A stretch of DNA of 43,973 nt from MED-G82 sp964342675 (GTDB lineage: Bacteria; Pseudomonadota; Gammaproteobacteria; Magnimaribacterales; D2472). The notes under the pieces are model-generated. The model had not been told where the DNA came from, did not search any database, and saw only the letters and a program-made list of their open reading frames with translations. This document shows, piece after piece, positions 8,759 through 17,449 of the stretch. A program made the translations under genes and the position numbers. Numbering within the stretch: position 1 is the first letter of the stretch; the number at the start of each line of letters is the position of its first letter. The DNA lies in contig CAYFFR010000007.1 in assembly GCA_964342675.1 (NCBI GenBank), positions 1-43,973 on the forward strand. Direction: 5' to 3'.

Positions 8759-10122
8759 AGTATTAATTTTTCTTTTAAAGTATTTGCATCTTCAATCAGT
8801 CTTGAATCAGATGAGTTCTGAATTAAATCATCTAAGATTTTTGCTGCATCTTCAAAAGCATCCATTTCAATATAAGTTCTAGCTAAATCAAGTAGCTGAA
8901 GCTCTTTATCATTTTCTATGCTTAAATCCTCATCAAAGATAGATATTTCATGTGGTTCTTCCCCTGCTTGAATCTCAGTATTGCCTTTTGACAAAGTATT
9001 TGATTTTCTATTTATAAGGAACACGGCAACTAGAAAACCTATTACTAAAGATATAAAAGCTATTAAAGTAATTGCTCTATACGATAGACTGCTGTCTTCT
9101 TGATTGGTTGATCTAGCACTTTGTAGTGCTGAAGGTTCAAAATTAATAATCCTAGTATTTTTTTTAATTAACGCTTCTGGTGATTCATCTTGCATCAGAG
9201 TTAATGCTTGAGTGCTACCAATTTCATCTGAACTATCTAGCCCATCTTCAGGTATTCTCTCAGATTGAATAAGGTTCTCATCCCTTTCATCAATCTCAGG
9301 CACAGTTAACACTAATCGTGAAGATTCATTTATATTATTGCTAGCTGGATCCATTAAATTTATAGAATCTTTTGCGTTCATTGGATCAATTGAATTAATA
9401 ACTTCTTCTGGTGGAATAATTAAATCCGTATCAGATCTTACTTTGTGGATATTACCATCGATAAAAGCATTTGGATTTGAAATAAATAATGACCACATAA
9501 TTTGATAAATGTTAGCATCGTAATCATTGGTTAGATTTCTAGAAACAGACCAAATAGTGTCTACATCTTCTGCTTCAACTAGCATATTTGGTGGCTCTTC
9601 TAATACCTGGGTTCCTTCAAAGACAGGAGTCTCATCAACTGCCTCTTCAAGAATGAAATTTTCTTCAGTATTAGTATTGATTTTCTCTTCAAATATTCTT
9701 GGTTCACCAACTATTTTCTTGGCGGGTAATTTAAAGCCTGGGTTGGCTCTTCTTTGAGCAATAACCCTTCTCGCGTCTGAAGGTAGAAAAATAAAAATAT
9801 CTTTTTTTGTATCATTTTTAATTTGTAATCTAAAAGATAAATAGTCATCAAGAAAAGTGTTATCTAGTGCAATGGTGAGTCTCTGGAATTTATCCAAGGT
9901 TTCTAATAAAGTATATTTAATTCCATCTTGATTAAATGGATTATTAGATTTATATGCATAAAAAGATATTTCTTCTTCTAGAAACTCTTGGTCACCTGAG
10001 AAATTAATCTTAACTAAAGTTTCATTATTAGCATTTTGTAAAATTTCTGGGGCAGAAAACTTAATGTCACTCAATAGTGATAAGCTTAAAAAAATAATTA
10101 AAGAAAAGGCTAAAATTTTCAT
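8755..10122 (-). CDS. Short FimV-like protein
   Basis: A 455-aa protein with a signal peptide (hydrophobic residues 4-19), a FimV-type N-terminal domain ending ARRVIAQRRANPGFKLP, a LysM-like segment (DTIWSVSRNL...QIMWSLFISNPNAFIDGN...LIIPPEE), an acidic linker of about 120 residues, one membrane segment (ITLIAFISLVIGFLVAVFLI) and a C-terminal helical repeat typical of FimV ends (LLDLARTYIEMDAFEDAAKILDDLI). FimV/TspA proteins bind peptidoglycan, act at cell poles and support type IV pili and polar targeting. It is about half the length of Pseudomonas FimV, mostly through a shorter linker. Its place between asd and truA supports orthology. Confidence 0.82.
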   Translation of the reverse strand: MKILAFSLIIFLSLSLLSDIKFSAPEILQNANNETLVKINFSGDQEFLEEEISFYAYKSNNPFNQDGIKYTLLETLDKFQRLTIALDNTFLDDYLSFRLQIKNDTKKDIFIFLPSDARRVIAQRRANPGFKLPAKKIVGEPRIFEEKINTNTEENFILEEAVDETPVFEGTQVLEEPPNMLVEAEDVDTIWSVSRNLTNDYDANIYQIMWSLFISNPNAFIDGNIHKVRSDTDLIIPPEEVINSIDPMNAKDSINLMDPASNNINESSRLVLTVPEIDERDENLIQSERIPEDGLDSSDEIGSTQALTLMQDESPEALIKKNTRIINFEPSALQSARSTNQEDSSLSYRAITLIAFISLVIGFLVAVFLINRKSNTLSKGNTEIQAGEEPHEISIFDEDLSIENDKELQLLDLARTYIEMDAFEDAAKILDDLIQNSSDSRLIEDANTLKEKLIL

Positions 10123-10128
10123 TAAGTA

Positions 10129-11145
10129 TTAGACCTTATTTAATGCATAAAGTTTTTCAGCTATTTGGATTGCATTTAAAGCAGCGCCCTTCCCAAATAC
10201 ATTATCTGCAACAATCCATAATGCAATCAATCCAGTACCATCGATTGATTGGGTTGATCTAATTCTTCCGATGAAAACATCCTCGGTATCATCAGTGTAT
10301 TCCAAAGGCGTTGGATATTCATGATGATTAAAAACTTTAATTCCTTCAAAATCATTAAAAGATTGTAATAATTTATCTTTTGATATGTATTGTTTTGTTT
10401 TAATGAACACTGCTTCAGAATGCCCATTAAAAACGGGAACTCTAACGCAGGTTGCAGTGACATCTATATTGGGATCTAGAATTTTTTTTGTTTCCCAAAC
10501 TAATTTCATCTCTTCTTTTGTAAAATCATTATCCAAAAAATTATCGCAATGAGGTATCACATTGAAGGCAATGGGTTTTGGGTAAACAGATGCATTGGTT
10601 TCTATTTCTTTAAGATAAGTTTGGTTATGTAGCTCTTCTACTGCTGCCTTACCAGTGCCAGATACTGCTTGATATGTGGCTATATTAATACTTAAAATCG
10701 TATCAATATCATGAATCGGTTTAAGCGCCATTAGCAATTGAGCTGTAGAACAATTCGGGCTTGAAATAATTGAGGCTTTATCTAAGCTTTCTAGTAAATC
10801 TCCATTGATCTCAGGAATGATAAGCGGCACATCATCCTCATATCTATAAAAAGAAGAAAGATCAATCACATAGGTTTCTTGATTTGCTATTGTTTCACAA
10901 TGCTTTTTTGCAACATCAGAGCCTGCACTAAAAAAAGCTATATCAATATTATTAAAATTTACTTCATCTATAGCTTGAATTTTGATATGACTGCCGCCCA
11001 CATCTAATTCATCACCAACCGTCGTATTTCCAAGAAGATATAGATCCTTAAGCGGGAAATTTCTTTTTAATAATAGGCTTGATATTTTTCTTCCTACCAT
11101 GCCTGATGCTCCTATAATAGCAATATTGATATTTCTTTTACTCAT
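10129..11145 (-). CDS. asd: Aspartate-semialdehyde dehydrogenase
   Basis: NADPH-dependent reduction of aspartyl phosphate to the semialdehyde, leading to lysine/diaminopimelate, threonine and methionine. At 338 aa it has the expected length. The N-terminal nucleotide-binding loop is IIGASGMVGRKI; the nucleophile is Cys132 in SSPNCSTAQL; and the substrate region holds RVPVFNGHSEAVF. The sequence is of the Gram-positive/Pseudomonas type (SxPNCST) rather than the E. coli GNCT type. Six bases separate it from fimV and it overlaps leuB by 4. Confidence 0.95.
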   Translation of the reverse strand: MSKRNINIAIIGASGMVGRKISSLLLKRNFPLKDLYLLGNTTVGDELDVGGSHIKIQAIDEVNFNNIDIAFFSAGSDVAKKHCETIANQETYVIDLSSFYRYEDDVPLIIPEINGDLLESLDKASIISSPNCSTAQLLMALKPIHDIDTILSINIATYQAVSGTGKAAVEELHNQTYLKEIETNASVYPKPIAFNVIPHCDNFLDNDFTKEEMKLVWETKKILDPNIDVTATCVRVPVFNGHSEAVFIKTKQYISKDKLLQSFNDFEGIKVFNHHEYPTPLEYTDDTEDVFIGRIRSTQSIDGTGLIALWIVADNVFGKGAALNAIQIAEKLYALNKV

Positions 11146-12212
11146 TTTAAAATTTCAATTATTTCTCTTGAGACTTCGCTAGTCTTTAGAAAAGTCTGGC
11201 CAGCTGCAATGTCTTTTGTTCGCATCCCAGAAGAAATAAACTGCTTAACTCCTTTATCAACCTCATCAGCAATTTTATCTTGATCCAAGGAGTACCTTAG
11301 AGCCATTCCAACTGATAGGATCATAGCCAAGGGATTGGCTGTGTCGTGTCCAGCGATGTCAGGAGCGCTCCCATGACATGGTTCATACATTCCTATTTTG
11401 TGATCATTAAGAGATGCTGATGGCAACATTCCTATAGACCCTGTTAAAGTTGCTGCTATATCAGATAATATATCTCCAAAAAGATTGGAGGCAAGTATTA
11501 CATCAAACTGGTTAGGATCTAATACAAGCTGCATAGCAGCATTGTCCGCTAACATATGAGCTAAGTCTTGTTCTTTATAGTTGGCTTGATGTACTTCCTC
11601 AACTACTTCTCTCCAAAACTTTGATACCTCTAGTACATTTGCCTTATCAACTGAACAAACTTGATTTCTTCTTTTAGATGCTGATTGGAATGCAACTTTG
11701 GCTATTCTAGATACTTGATCACGATCATAATACATTGTATTAAATGCATAATGAGGCTGCGACTCCTTCTTTATACCTCTTGGTTGCCCGAAATAAAGGC
11801 CGCTGGTCAATTCTCTAACGATCAAAATATCTAAATCTTTAATAATTTCCGGTCTTAGGCTTGAAGCGTCTATTAGATCATTAAAAAGAAAAGCTGGTCT
11901 AAGATTTGCAAATAAATCTAGTTCTTTTCTAAGAGCTAACAGAGCATGTTCTGGTCGATGATCCCAATCTAAGGAGTCCCATTTTTCTCCTCCAACTGCC
12001 CCAAAAAGAATAGCATTTGAATTCTTTGCTTGCATTAAAGTTTCTTCAGTTAGGGGGCTCCCATAAAGATCGTATGATGCTCCTCCAATCTCTGTAGATA
12101 CTATATTAATAGCTAAGTTATGTTTGGAGATTAAGAATGCTAGTACTTCAAGTGCAGAGTCCATCACCTCTGGACCAATCCCATCACCAGGTAAAGCTAA
12201 AACTTTCATCAT
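11142..12212 (-). CDS. leuB: 3-isopropylmalate dehydrogenase
   Basis: Oxidative decarboxylation of 3-isopropylmalate in leucine synthesis. 356 aa. Family marks: LALPGDGIGPEVM at the N-terminus, GAVGGEKWD, LRKELDLFANLRP, RELTSGLYFG, VDKANVLEVS, and the metal/NAD region SNLFGDILSDIAA with EPCHGSAPDIAG. Met1 and Met2 are both possible starts; the first is taken. It lies 3 bases after leuD and overlaps asd by 4. Confidence 0.97.
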   Translation of the reverse strand: MMKVLALPGDGIGPEVMDSALEVLAFLISKHNLAINIVSTEIGGASYDLYGSPLTEETLMQAKNSNAILFGAVGGEKWDSLDWDHRPEHALLALRKELDLFANLRPAFLFNDLIDASSLRPEIIKDLDILIVRELTSGLYFGQPRGIKKESQPHYAFNTMYYDRDQVSRIAKVAFQSASKRRNQVCSVDKANVLEVSKFWREVVEEVHQANYKEQDLAHMLADNAAMQLVLDPNQFDVILASNLFGDILSDIAATLTGSIGMLPSASLNDHKIGMYEPCHGSAPDIAGHDTANPLAMILSVGMALRYSLDQDKIADEVDKGVKQFISSGMRTKDIAAGQTFLKTSEVSREIIEILK

Positions 12213-12215
12213 TAA

Positions 12216-12842
12216 TCAAACTAACCAAGGTGTCTTAGACAGCCTTTGTTCCTCAAAAGATTTTATTTCGTCAGAATATTGTAATGTAATATCAATATCG
12301 TCTTTACCGCTTATAATGCGCTCCACTAAATTCTTCTCAATTTTAAAATTGACTGTTGTAGCATTTAAATTAATGCACATTTTCTTTAAATCAATTGTAA
12401 GGTCTGGATCGGCTGGAAGTTCATTATGAATATGCTCTATTTCACTTCTTTTTAATGCAATAGGAAGAATCCCATTTTTAAAACAATTGTTATGAAAAAT
12501 ATCTCCAAAGGATTCTGCTATAACTGCCTGAATACCAAAATCACGTAAAGCCCAAACGGCATGCTCTCTACTTGAGCCGCACCCAAAGTTCTTGCCGGAT
12601 AAAAGTATCGTGGCTTCATCATATGGTGATTGATTAAGTATAAATTCGTCATTTAATCTTCTTTCTTTGATAGGGGTATTTAAATTCCCTTCATCAAGGT
12701 ATCTCCACCCATCAAATAAGTAATCACCAAATCCAAATTTTTTTATAGATTTTAGATACTCGGTCGGAATGATTTGGTCTGTATCTATATTATCTTCAAG
12801 CAATGAAGCAACAATACCAGAAATATTTATTTTCTTATTCAT
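12216..12842 (-). CDS. leuD: 3-isopropylmalate dehydratase small subunit
   Basis: Swivel-domain subunit of isopropylmalate isomerase, pairing with LeuC. 208 aa (E. coli 201). Contains NIDTDQIIPTEYLKS, the aconitase-type GKNFGCGSSREHA loop and FGDIFHNNCFKNGILPI. It overlaps leuC by 4 bases, consistent with equal expression of the two subunits. Confidence 0.97.
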   Translation of the reverse strand: MNKKINISGIVASLLEDNIDTDQIIPTEYLKSIKKFGFGDYLFDGWRYLDEGNLNTPIKERRLNDEFILNQSPYDEATILLSGKNFGCGSSREHAVWALRDFGIQAVIAESFGDIFHNNCFKNGILPIALKRSEIEHIHNELPADPDLTIDLKKMCINLNATTVNFKIEKNLVERIISGKDDIDITLQYSDEIKSFEEQRLSKTPWLV

Positions 12843-14236
12843 ATTGATGTGGGTACATGACCATTGATTGCGATTTCAGCTGCTAATGCTGGACTGACTA
12901 AATGAGTTCTTCCTAAACGACCTTGCCTACCTTCAAAATTTCTATTTGAAGTTGAAGCGCATCTTTCTTTTGGTCCTAGTTGATCCGAGTTCATGCCTAG
13001 GCACATTGAGCAACCAGGATCTCTCCAGCTAAAACCAGCATTTAGAAATACTTTATCTAAACCTTCTTTTTCTGCACTAGCTTTAACAGATCCTGAACCT
13101 GGCACTACTAATGCTTCTTTAATATTATCAGCAACTTTATTACCTTCAATGATTTCAGCAGCTAGTCTCAAATCTTCAATTCTTGAATTAGTGCATGAGC
13201 CAATAAACACTTTATCAAAACTAAGATTGCTTAAAGGGTCGCCAGGTGTGAGGCCCATATAATCAATAGCTTTTGAATATGATTTTTGTTTAGGGTTGTT
13301 TTGATCAATCATTGGGACTGATGAATCATAGTCCATTGTCATTTCTGGTGATGTTCCCCATGAAATCTGGGGTTTTATAGTGGAAATATCAATATCTATT
13401 ACCTTATCAAATTTTGCATCTGAATCGCTTTTTAAAGTTTTCCAATATTCGATAGCTTTATTAATGTATTCACTATTAATTTTCATATGCTCCAATAGAT
13501 AACTCTCAGTGACTTGATCAAAAGCAATTAATCCAACCTTTGACCCAGCTTCAATAGACATATTGCATATAGTCATCCTAGCTTCCATGGATAGCGAATG
13601 AACATAATCCCCAGCAAACTCAATAGCATGGCCATTTCCCCCATCAGTGCCAATGGTTCTAATAATAAATAAAATTACATCTTTAGAGCTAACAAATTTA
13701 CTTGGGGTTCCGGTTAAATTGATTCTAAAATTCTTAAGCTTATTTGTTTTTAAACATTGTGTTGCTAGAACATGTTCTACCTCTGATGTTCCAATACCCA
13801 TAGCCAAGGAAGCAAAAGCGCCATGCGTAGATGTATGAGAGTCACCACAAACTATAGACATACCAGGCAAAGTTAAACCATTTTCTGGACCGACAACATG
13901 AACAATCCCTTGTAAGGGGGAATTAAGATCAAATTGATTAATATTGAATTTCTTACAATTCTCATCCAATTCAAGAATTTGGATCTTGGAAATCTCATCT
14001 TGAATTAAATCAATATTAAAATTATTCCCTCTATCTGTTGGTACATTATGATCTGGTGTTGCGATATTGGTTGATAAACGCCAGGGTTTTAATCCTTTAT
14101 TTGTTATGCCTTCAAAAGCCTGAGGAGATGTAACTTCATGAAGAAAATGCCGGTCAATATATATCAGGGATTCACCATCAGGTAACTTTCTGACCTCATG
14201 CTCATCCCAGAGCTTATCGTACAGTGTAACAGGCAT
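12839..14236 (-). CDS. leuC: 3-isopropylmalate dehydratase large subunit
   Basis: [4Fe-4S] subunit of isopropylmalate isomerase (2- to 3-isopropylmalate). 465 aa (E. coli 466). Cluster ligands are Cys348 in IGSCTNSR and Cys409 and Cys412 in DPGCSMCLGMN; the substrate stretch CGDSHTSTHGA is also present. The ATG shares one base with the aroC stop (TAATG), a coupling arrangement. leuA is not in the window. Confidence 0.97.
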   Translation of the reverse strand: MPVTLYDKLWDEHEVRKLPDGESLIYIDRHFLHEVTSPQAFEGITNKGLKPWRLSTNIATPDHNVPTDRGNNFNIDLIQDEISKIQILELDENCKKFNINQFDLNSPLQGIVHVVGPENGLTLPGMSIVCGDSHTSTHGAFASLAMGIGTSEVEHVLATQCLKTNKLKNFRINLTGTPSKFVSSKDVILFIIRTIGTDGGNGHAIEFAGDYVHSLSMEARMTICNMSIEAGSKVGLIAFDQVTESYLLEHMKINSEYINKAIEYWKTLKSDSDAKFDKVIDIDISTIKPQISWGTSPEMTMDYDSSVPMIDQNNPKQKSYSKAIDYMGLTPGDPLSNLSFDKVFIGSCTNSRIEDLRLAAEIIEGNKVADNIKEALVVPGSGSVKASAEKEGLDKVFLNAGFSWRDPGCSMCLGMNSDQLGPKERCASTSNRNFEGRQGRLGRTHLVSPALAAEIAINGHVPTSI

Positions 14237-15315
14237 TATTTTCTAAATGGTAAAGTTTGATCTACATTAAAACATTGAGCTTGATTTCTTAAAAAATGAT
14301 CTAGAATACAAATTGCTGCCATTGCTTCTGCAATAGGTACAGCTCTTATTCCAACACATGGGTCATGCCTTCCTGTGATCTCCAACTCTAACTCATTACC
14401 ATCTCTATCAACAGATTTTGATTTGCTTTTAATGCTTGAAGTAGGTTTTACAATAAAATTAAGCTCAATATCCTGACCAGATGATATGCCTCCCAGAATA
14501 CCTCCAGATTGATTACTTAGATAACCATTAGAATCCATTTCATCTCTAACCAAAGAACCCCTTTGATCTAGTAGATTTTGGGATTGTCCAAATGAGATAG
14601 ACTTAACTGCATTGATACTCATGATAGCTTTTGATAGATCTGCATCTAACTTATCAAAAACAGGTTCGCCAAGCCCAACATTGCAACCTGATATCCTTAA
14701 ACCAAGCTCTGCACCTGCCGAATCACCAGATTTAACTAATTCAGAAAATAATGTATCTATTGCCTTAATCTTATTAGGATCACAAAAGTTATATTTGTTG
14801 TTCTGACTAATATCAACTTTATCAGCCCGAATAGTTTCAATTTGTTGGACCCAAGAATGAATCTTGATGTTTTCTTGTAATAGAATCTTTTTAGCTATCG
14901 AACCAGCAGCTACTCTCATGCATGTTTCTCTAGCGCTAGACCTGCCTCCTCCTCTATAATCTCGAATACCATACTTCCCTTGATAAGTAATATCAGCATG
15001 ATTTGGTCTGAATACATCCTTGAGTTTAGAATAATCTTTAGATTTTTGATCTTCGTTATAGATTAAAAGTCCAATCGGAGTCCCAGTAGTTTTGCCTTCA
15101 AAAACACCTGACAGTATTTGAATTAAATCTTTTTCATCTCTCTGTGTTGTTACATCAGACTGGCCTGGTCGCCTTCTATTTAATTCTTTTTGTATATCTT
15201 GCTCAGTAATATCAATTCCTGGCGGACAACCATCTACTACACAACCCATAGCACGGCCATGACTCTCTCCAAAAGTCGTAACTTTAAATATTTTTCCATA
15301 ACTATTTCCTGACAT
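14236..15315 (-). CDS. aroC: Chorismate synthase
   Basis: FMNH2-dependent conversion of EPSP to chorismate, the branch point to tryptophan, phenylalanine, tyrosine and folate. 359 aa (E. coli 361). Signature regions: GESHGRAMGCVVDGCPPGI, RRRPGQSDVTTQRDE, the strand carrying DYRGGGRSSARET and GRHDPCVGIRAVPIAEAMA. It heads the 13-gene minus-strand run. The start matches E. coli AroC and is preceded by TGCGCCC, not a Shine-Dalgarno sequence, with a consensus -10 only 7 bases upstream. Confidence 0.97.
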   Translation of the reverse strand: MSGNSYGKIFKVTTFGESHGRAMGCVVDGCPPGIDITEQDIQKELNRRRPGQSDVTTQRDEKDLIQILSGVFEGKTTGTPIGLLIYNEDQKSKDYSKLKDVFRPNHADITYQGKYGIRDYRGGGRSSARETCMRVAAGSIAKKILLQENIKIHSWVQQIETIRADKVDISQNNKYNFCDPNKIKAIDTLFSELVKSGDSAGAELGLRISGCNVGLGEPVFDKLDADLSKAIMSINAVKSISFGQSQNLLDQRGSLVRDEMDSNGYLSNQSGGILGGISSGQDIELNFIVKPTSSIKSKSKSVDRDGNELELEITGRHDPCVGIRAVPIAEAMAAICILDHFLRNQAQCFNVDQTLPFRK

Positions 15316-15453
15316 GGGCGCAATTATAGACGAAAATAAAGTTCAGCCCTATTTTCAGATATTAATTAATATAAAAAAATCATTGCTATTTGGTTTTATA
15401 TTACGATTCAAAACAATTTTTTAAAGATACAATAAGATATCAAAATATTAATC
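15316..15453. other. Divergent intergenic region aroC / acylase
   Basis: The longest spacer in the window (138 bases). It holds a minus-strand TATAAT next to aroC (entered separately), a perfect 14-base palindrome ATATTAATTAATAT at 15359-15372, and a plus-strand TACAAT (15428-15433) that could be the -10 of the acylase gene 20 bases before its ATG, with TTCAAA at 15407-15412 as a poorly spaced (15 bases) -35. I see no Shine-Dalgarno sequence before the acylase ATG. The palindrome is pure A/T, so it may be chance. Confidence 0.4.
15323..15328 (-). promoter_or_regulatory. -10 box of aroC, leaderless arrangement
   Basis: On the minus strand TATAAT is followed by seven bases (TGCGCCC) and the aroC ATG. 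Transcription would begin at or within a base or two of the start codon. No good -35 is visible at 16-18 bases, so the call rests on the perfect -10 and its position. Confidence 0.45.
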
Positions 15454-17445
15454 ATGAAAATGAAAAAAAGATTTGCATGTATATCAACGATAATATTTGT
15501 CTTAGTTTCTTGTGTGTCCGTGAATGATGATCAAGAAATAATACAGCATAAGTATCAGGTCCAAATTAATAGAGATTTTTGGGGCATACCTCATATAAGG
15601 GGTGTCAGTAATGCTGATGTTGCTTATGGTATAGGTTGGGTGCATGCTGAAGATGCTTATGATGATCTAACTGAATTAATACCCCTCTATAGAGGCAATA
15701 ATGCAGAATTCAATGGTTTTGATGGGGTTGCATCTGACTACCTAGTAAGGCTACTAAAAGTTCATGAAAAAGTTAAAAGCATTGCTTTGTCAGAACTAGA
15801 TCCTGAAATCCTCAATATGGCCAAGGCATATGTTCAAGGAGTCAATGATTTTTCAAGAAAACATCCTGAAAAAATTAATACAGAATTGCATCCTTTTACA
15901 GTAAAGGATGTAATTGCTGGATCATACATTCAGCATATGATTTTTGCGGGCTTAAATAGAGAAATAGCTAGTCTGAATAAACGAAATAACTCTGAAATAC
16001 CTACTGGATCAAATGCTATTGCTATCAATGGAAATAAAACTAAAGGTAATAGCTCTTATTTACTTATAAACTCTCATCAGCCTCTTGCTGGGCCTGTAGG
16101 TTGGTATGAGCTGAATGTTAAAAGCAAGGAAGGTTGGCAAGCTCATGGGGGGAACTTTCCTGGATCATTCCTCATTAATATTGGTTTTAACAAGGATATT
16201 GGTTGGGGTGTAACCGTGAATAGGCCTGATCTCATCGATATATTTAAATTAAATATAAATCCTGATAATAAAAATGAATATCTAATTGATGGTAAATGGA
16301 AGGGTTTTGAGAAAGAGACAGATTATTTAAAAATCAAGTTGCTTGGGATTTTTAAAATTAAATTAAAAAGAGATTTCTTATACTCAGATTTTGGTCCTGT
16401 AATTGATGTCAATGATAATCAGTATGCTATCAGGGTTTCGACTGCATTCTCTTTTAAAGAAATACAAGGTTGGTTTCAACTGAATCAAGCCCAATCAGTA
16501 GATGAGTTTGAAACCATATTAGAACAAAGGTTAATTCCGAGTTTTAACTTTGTAGTGATGGATAAGAATCAGAACATTGGATATTTTTATAATGGAATAA
16601 TACCAATGAGAAGAGATGCGGTAGGAGCAAGAAACATTATTGTATCTGATGATTCTGATTATATTTTTGATCATAGTATCTTAGTAAATAATCTTCCAGC
16701 TTTTATTAACCCCTCCAATGGTTGGCTCCAAAGCACCAATCAAGACCCCTATCATGTATCTCATAACTACTCAATCAATGCGCAAGAAAGTGATCTGACT
16801 ATAGATTATGAGAGCAGGTTAACTAATAGATCATTTAGGGCCAATGAAATACTATCTGAGAATAAAGAAATGGGTCTTGATGATTTTATAGCATTAAAAT
16901 TTGATAATGCATATTCTATTAATTCACGTCAATATAAATACCTAAAAGAGGTGGCTTCTTCTTCTAATTTAATTAATGGTTATTTAAAAAAATGGGATCT
17001 TAAAACGGACTTTGAGAATGAATATGCTGGAATTAACTCATGTATTATGGCGCAAGAATGGTCTGCTGAATTTAATAATGATTCTGTTCCCTCTCCAAAC
17101 AAAACTATTAAAATCTGTTTAGATTTATTTAAGCAATTAAACAAAGGTCTGACGGTTCCTTGGAAAGAGATTACTACAATATCAAGGGCTAATAGAAGTT
17201 TTCCAATCCAAGGCTCGGTTGATACCTTAAGAGCTGTTTATGGATTACCGAACAAGCTAACCAATACTATAGATATGAATGGTGGGGATGGTCTATTTTT
17301 TATTCTTGGAGATGAAAATGGGGAAAGATTTCAATATGGAATGCATAATTTTGGATCATCAAGAAATTCAAGCTCCATTCATTTTGATGATCAAACATTC
17401 TTATTTAGTCAAGAAGCACTAAGATTTGTGCCTTTAGAACTATAA
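15454..17445 (+). CDS. Penicillin acylase family lipoprotein (Ntn amidohydrolase)
   Basis: A 663-aa member of the penicillin G acylase / acyl-homoserine lactone acylase superfamily, which hydrolyses amide bonds of acylated substrates after self-cleavage into alpha and beta chains. The N-terminus is a lipoprotein signal (KKR, hydrophobic stretch, lipobox LVSC with Cys20), so it is probably anchored in the outer or inner membrane facing the periplasm. The predicted beta-chain nucleophile is Ser186 in IPTGSNAIAI; the family stretches INSHQPLAGPVGWYE, FPGSFLINIGFNKDIGWGVT and QSTNQDP follow. The alpha chain has DFWGIPHIRG and AYGIGWVHAEDA. The substrate cannot be read from sequence. The convergent prpD stop lies 4 bases downstream. 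Confidence 0.85.
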   Translation: MKMKKRFACISTIIFVLVSCVSVNDDQEIIQHKYQVQINRDFWGIPHIRGVSNADVAYGIGWVHAEDAYDDLTELIPLYRGNNAEFNGFDGVASDYLVRLLKVHEKVKSIALSELDPEILNMAKAYVQGVNDFSRKHPEKINTELHPFTVKDVIAGSYIQHMIFAGLNREIASLNKRNNSEIPTGSNAIAINGNKTKGNSSYLLINSHQPLAGPVGWYELNVKSKEGWQAHGGNFPGSFLINIGFNKDIGWGVTVNRPDLIDIFKLNINPDNKNEYLIDGKWKGFEKETDYLKIKLLGIFKIKLKRDFLYSDFGPVIDVNDNQYAIRVSTAFSFKEIQGWFQLNQAQSVDEFETILEQRLIPSFNFVVMDKNQNIGYFYNGIIPMRRDAVGARNIIVSDDSDYIFDHSILVNNLPAFINPSNGWLQSTNQDPYHVSHNYSINAQESDLTIDYESRLTNRSFRANEILSENKEMGLDDFIALKFDNAYSINSRQYKYLKEVASSSNLINGYLKKWDLKTDFENEYAGINSCIMAQEWSAEFNNDSVPSPNKTIKICLDLFKQLNKGLTVPWKEITTISRANRSFPIQGSVDTLRAVYGLPNKLTNTIDMNGGDGLFFILGDENGERFQYGMHNFGSSRNSSSIHFDDQTFLFSQEALRFVPLEL

Positions 17446-17449
17446 ATAC

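Noticed and set aside
15359..15372. ATATTAATTAATAT palindrome as a repressor operator
   Set aside because: Pure A/T palindromes of this length arise easily in DNA of this composition and it matches no known site; kept only as a note in the intergenic entry.
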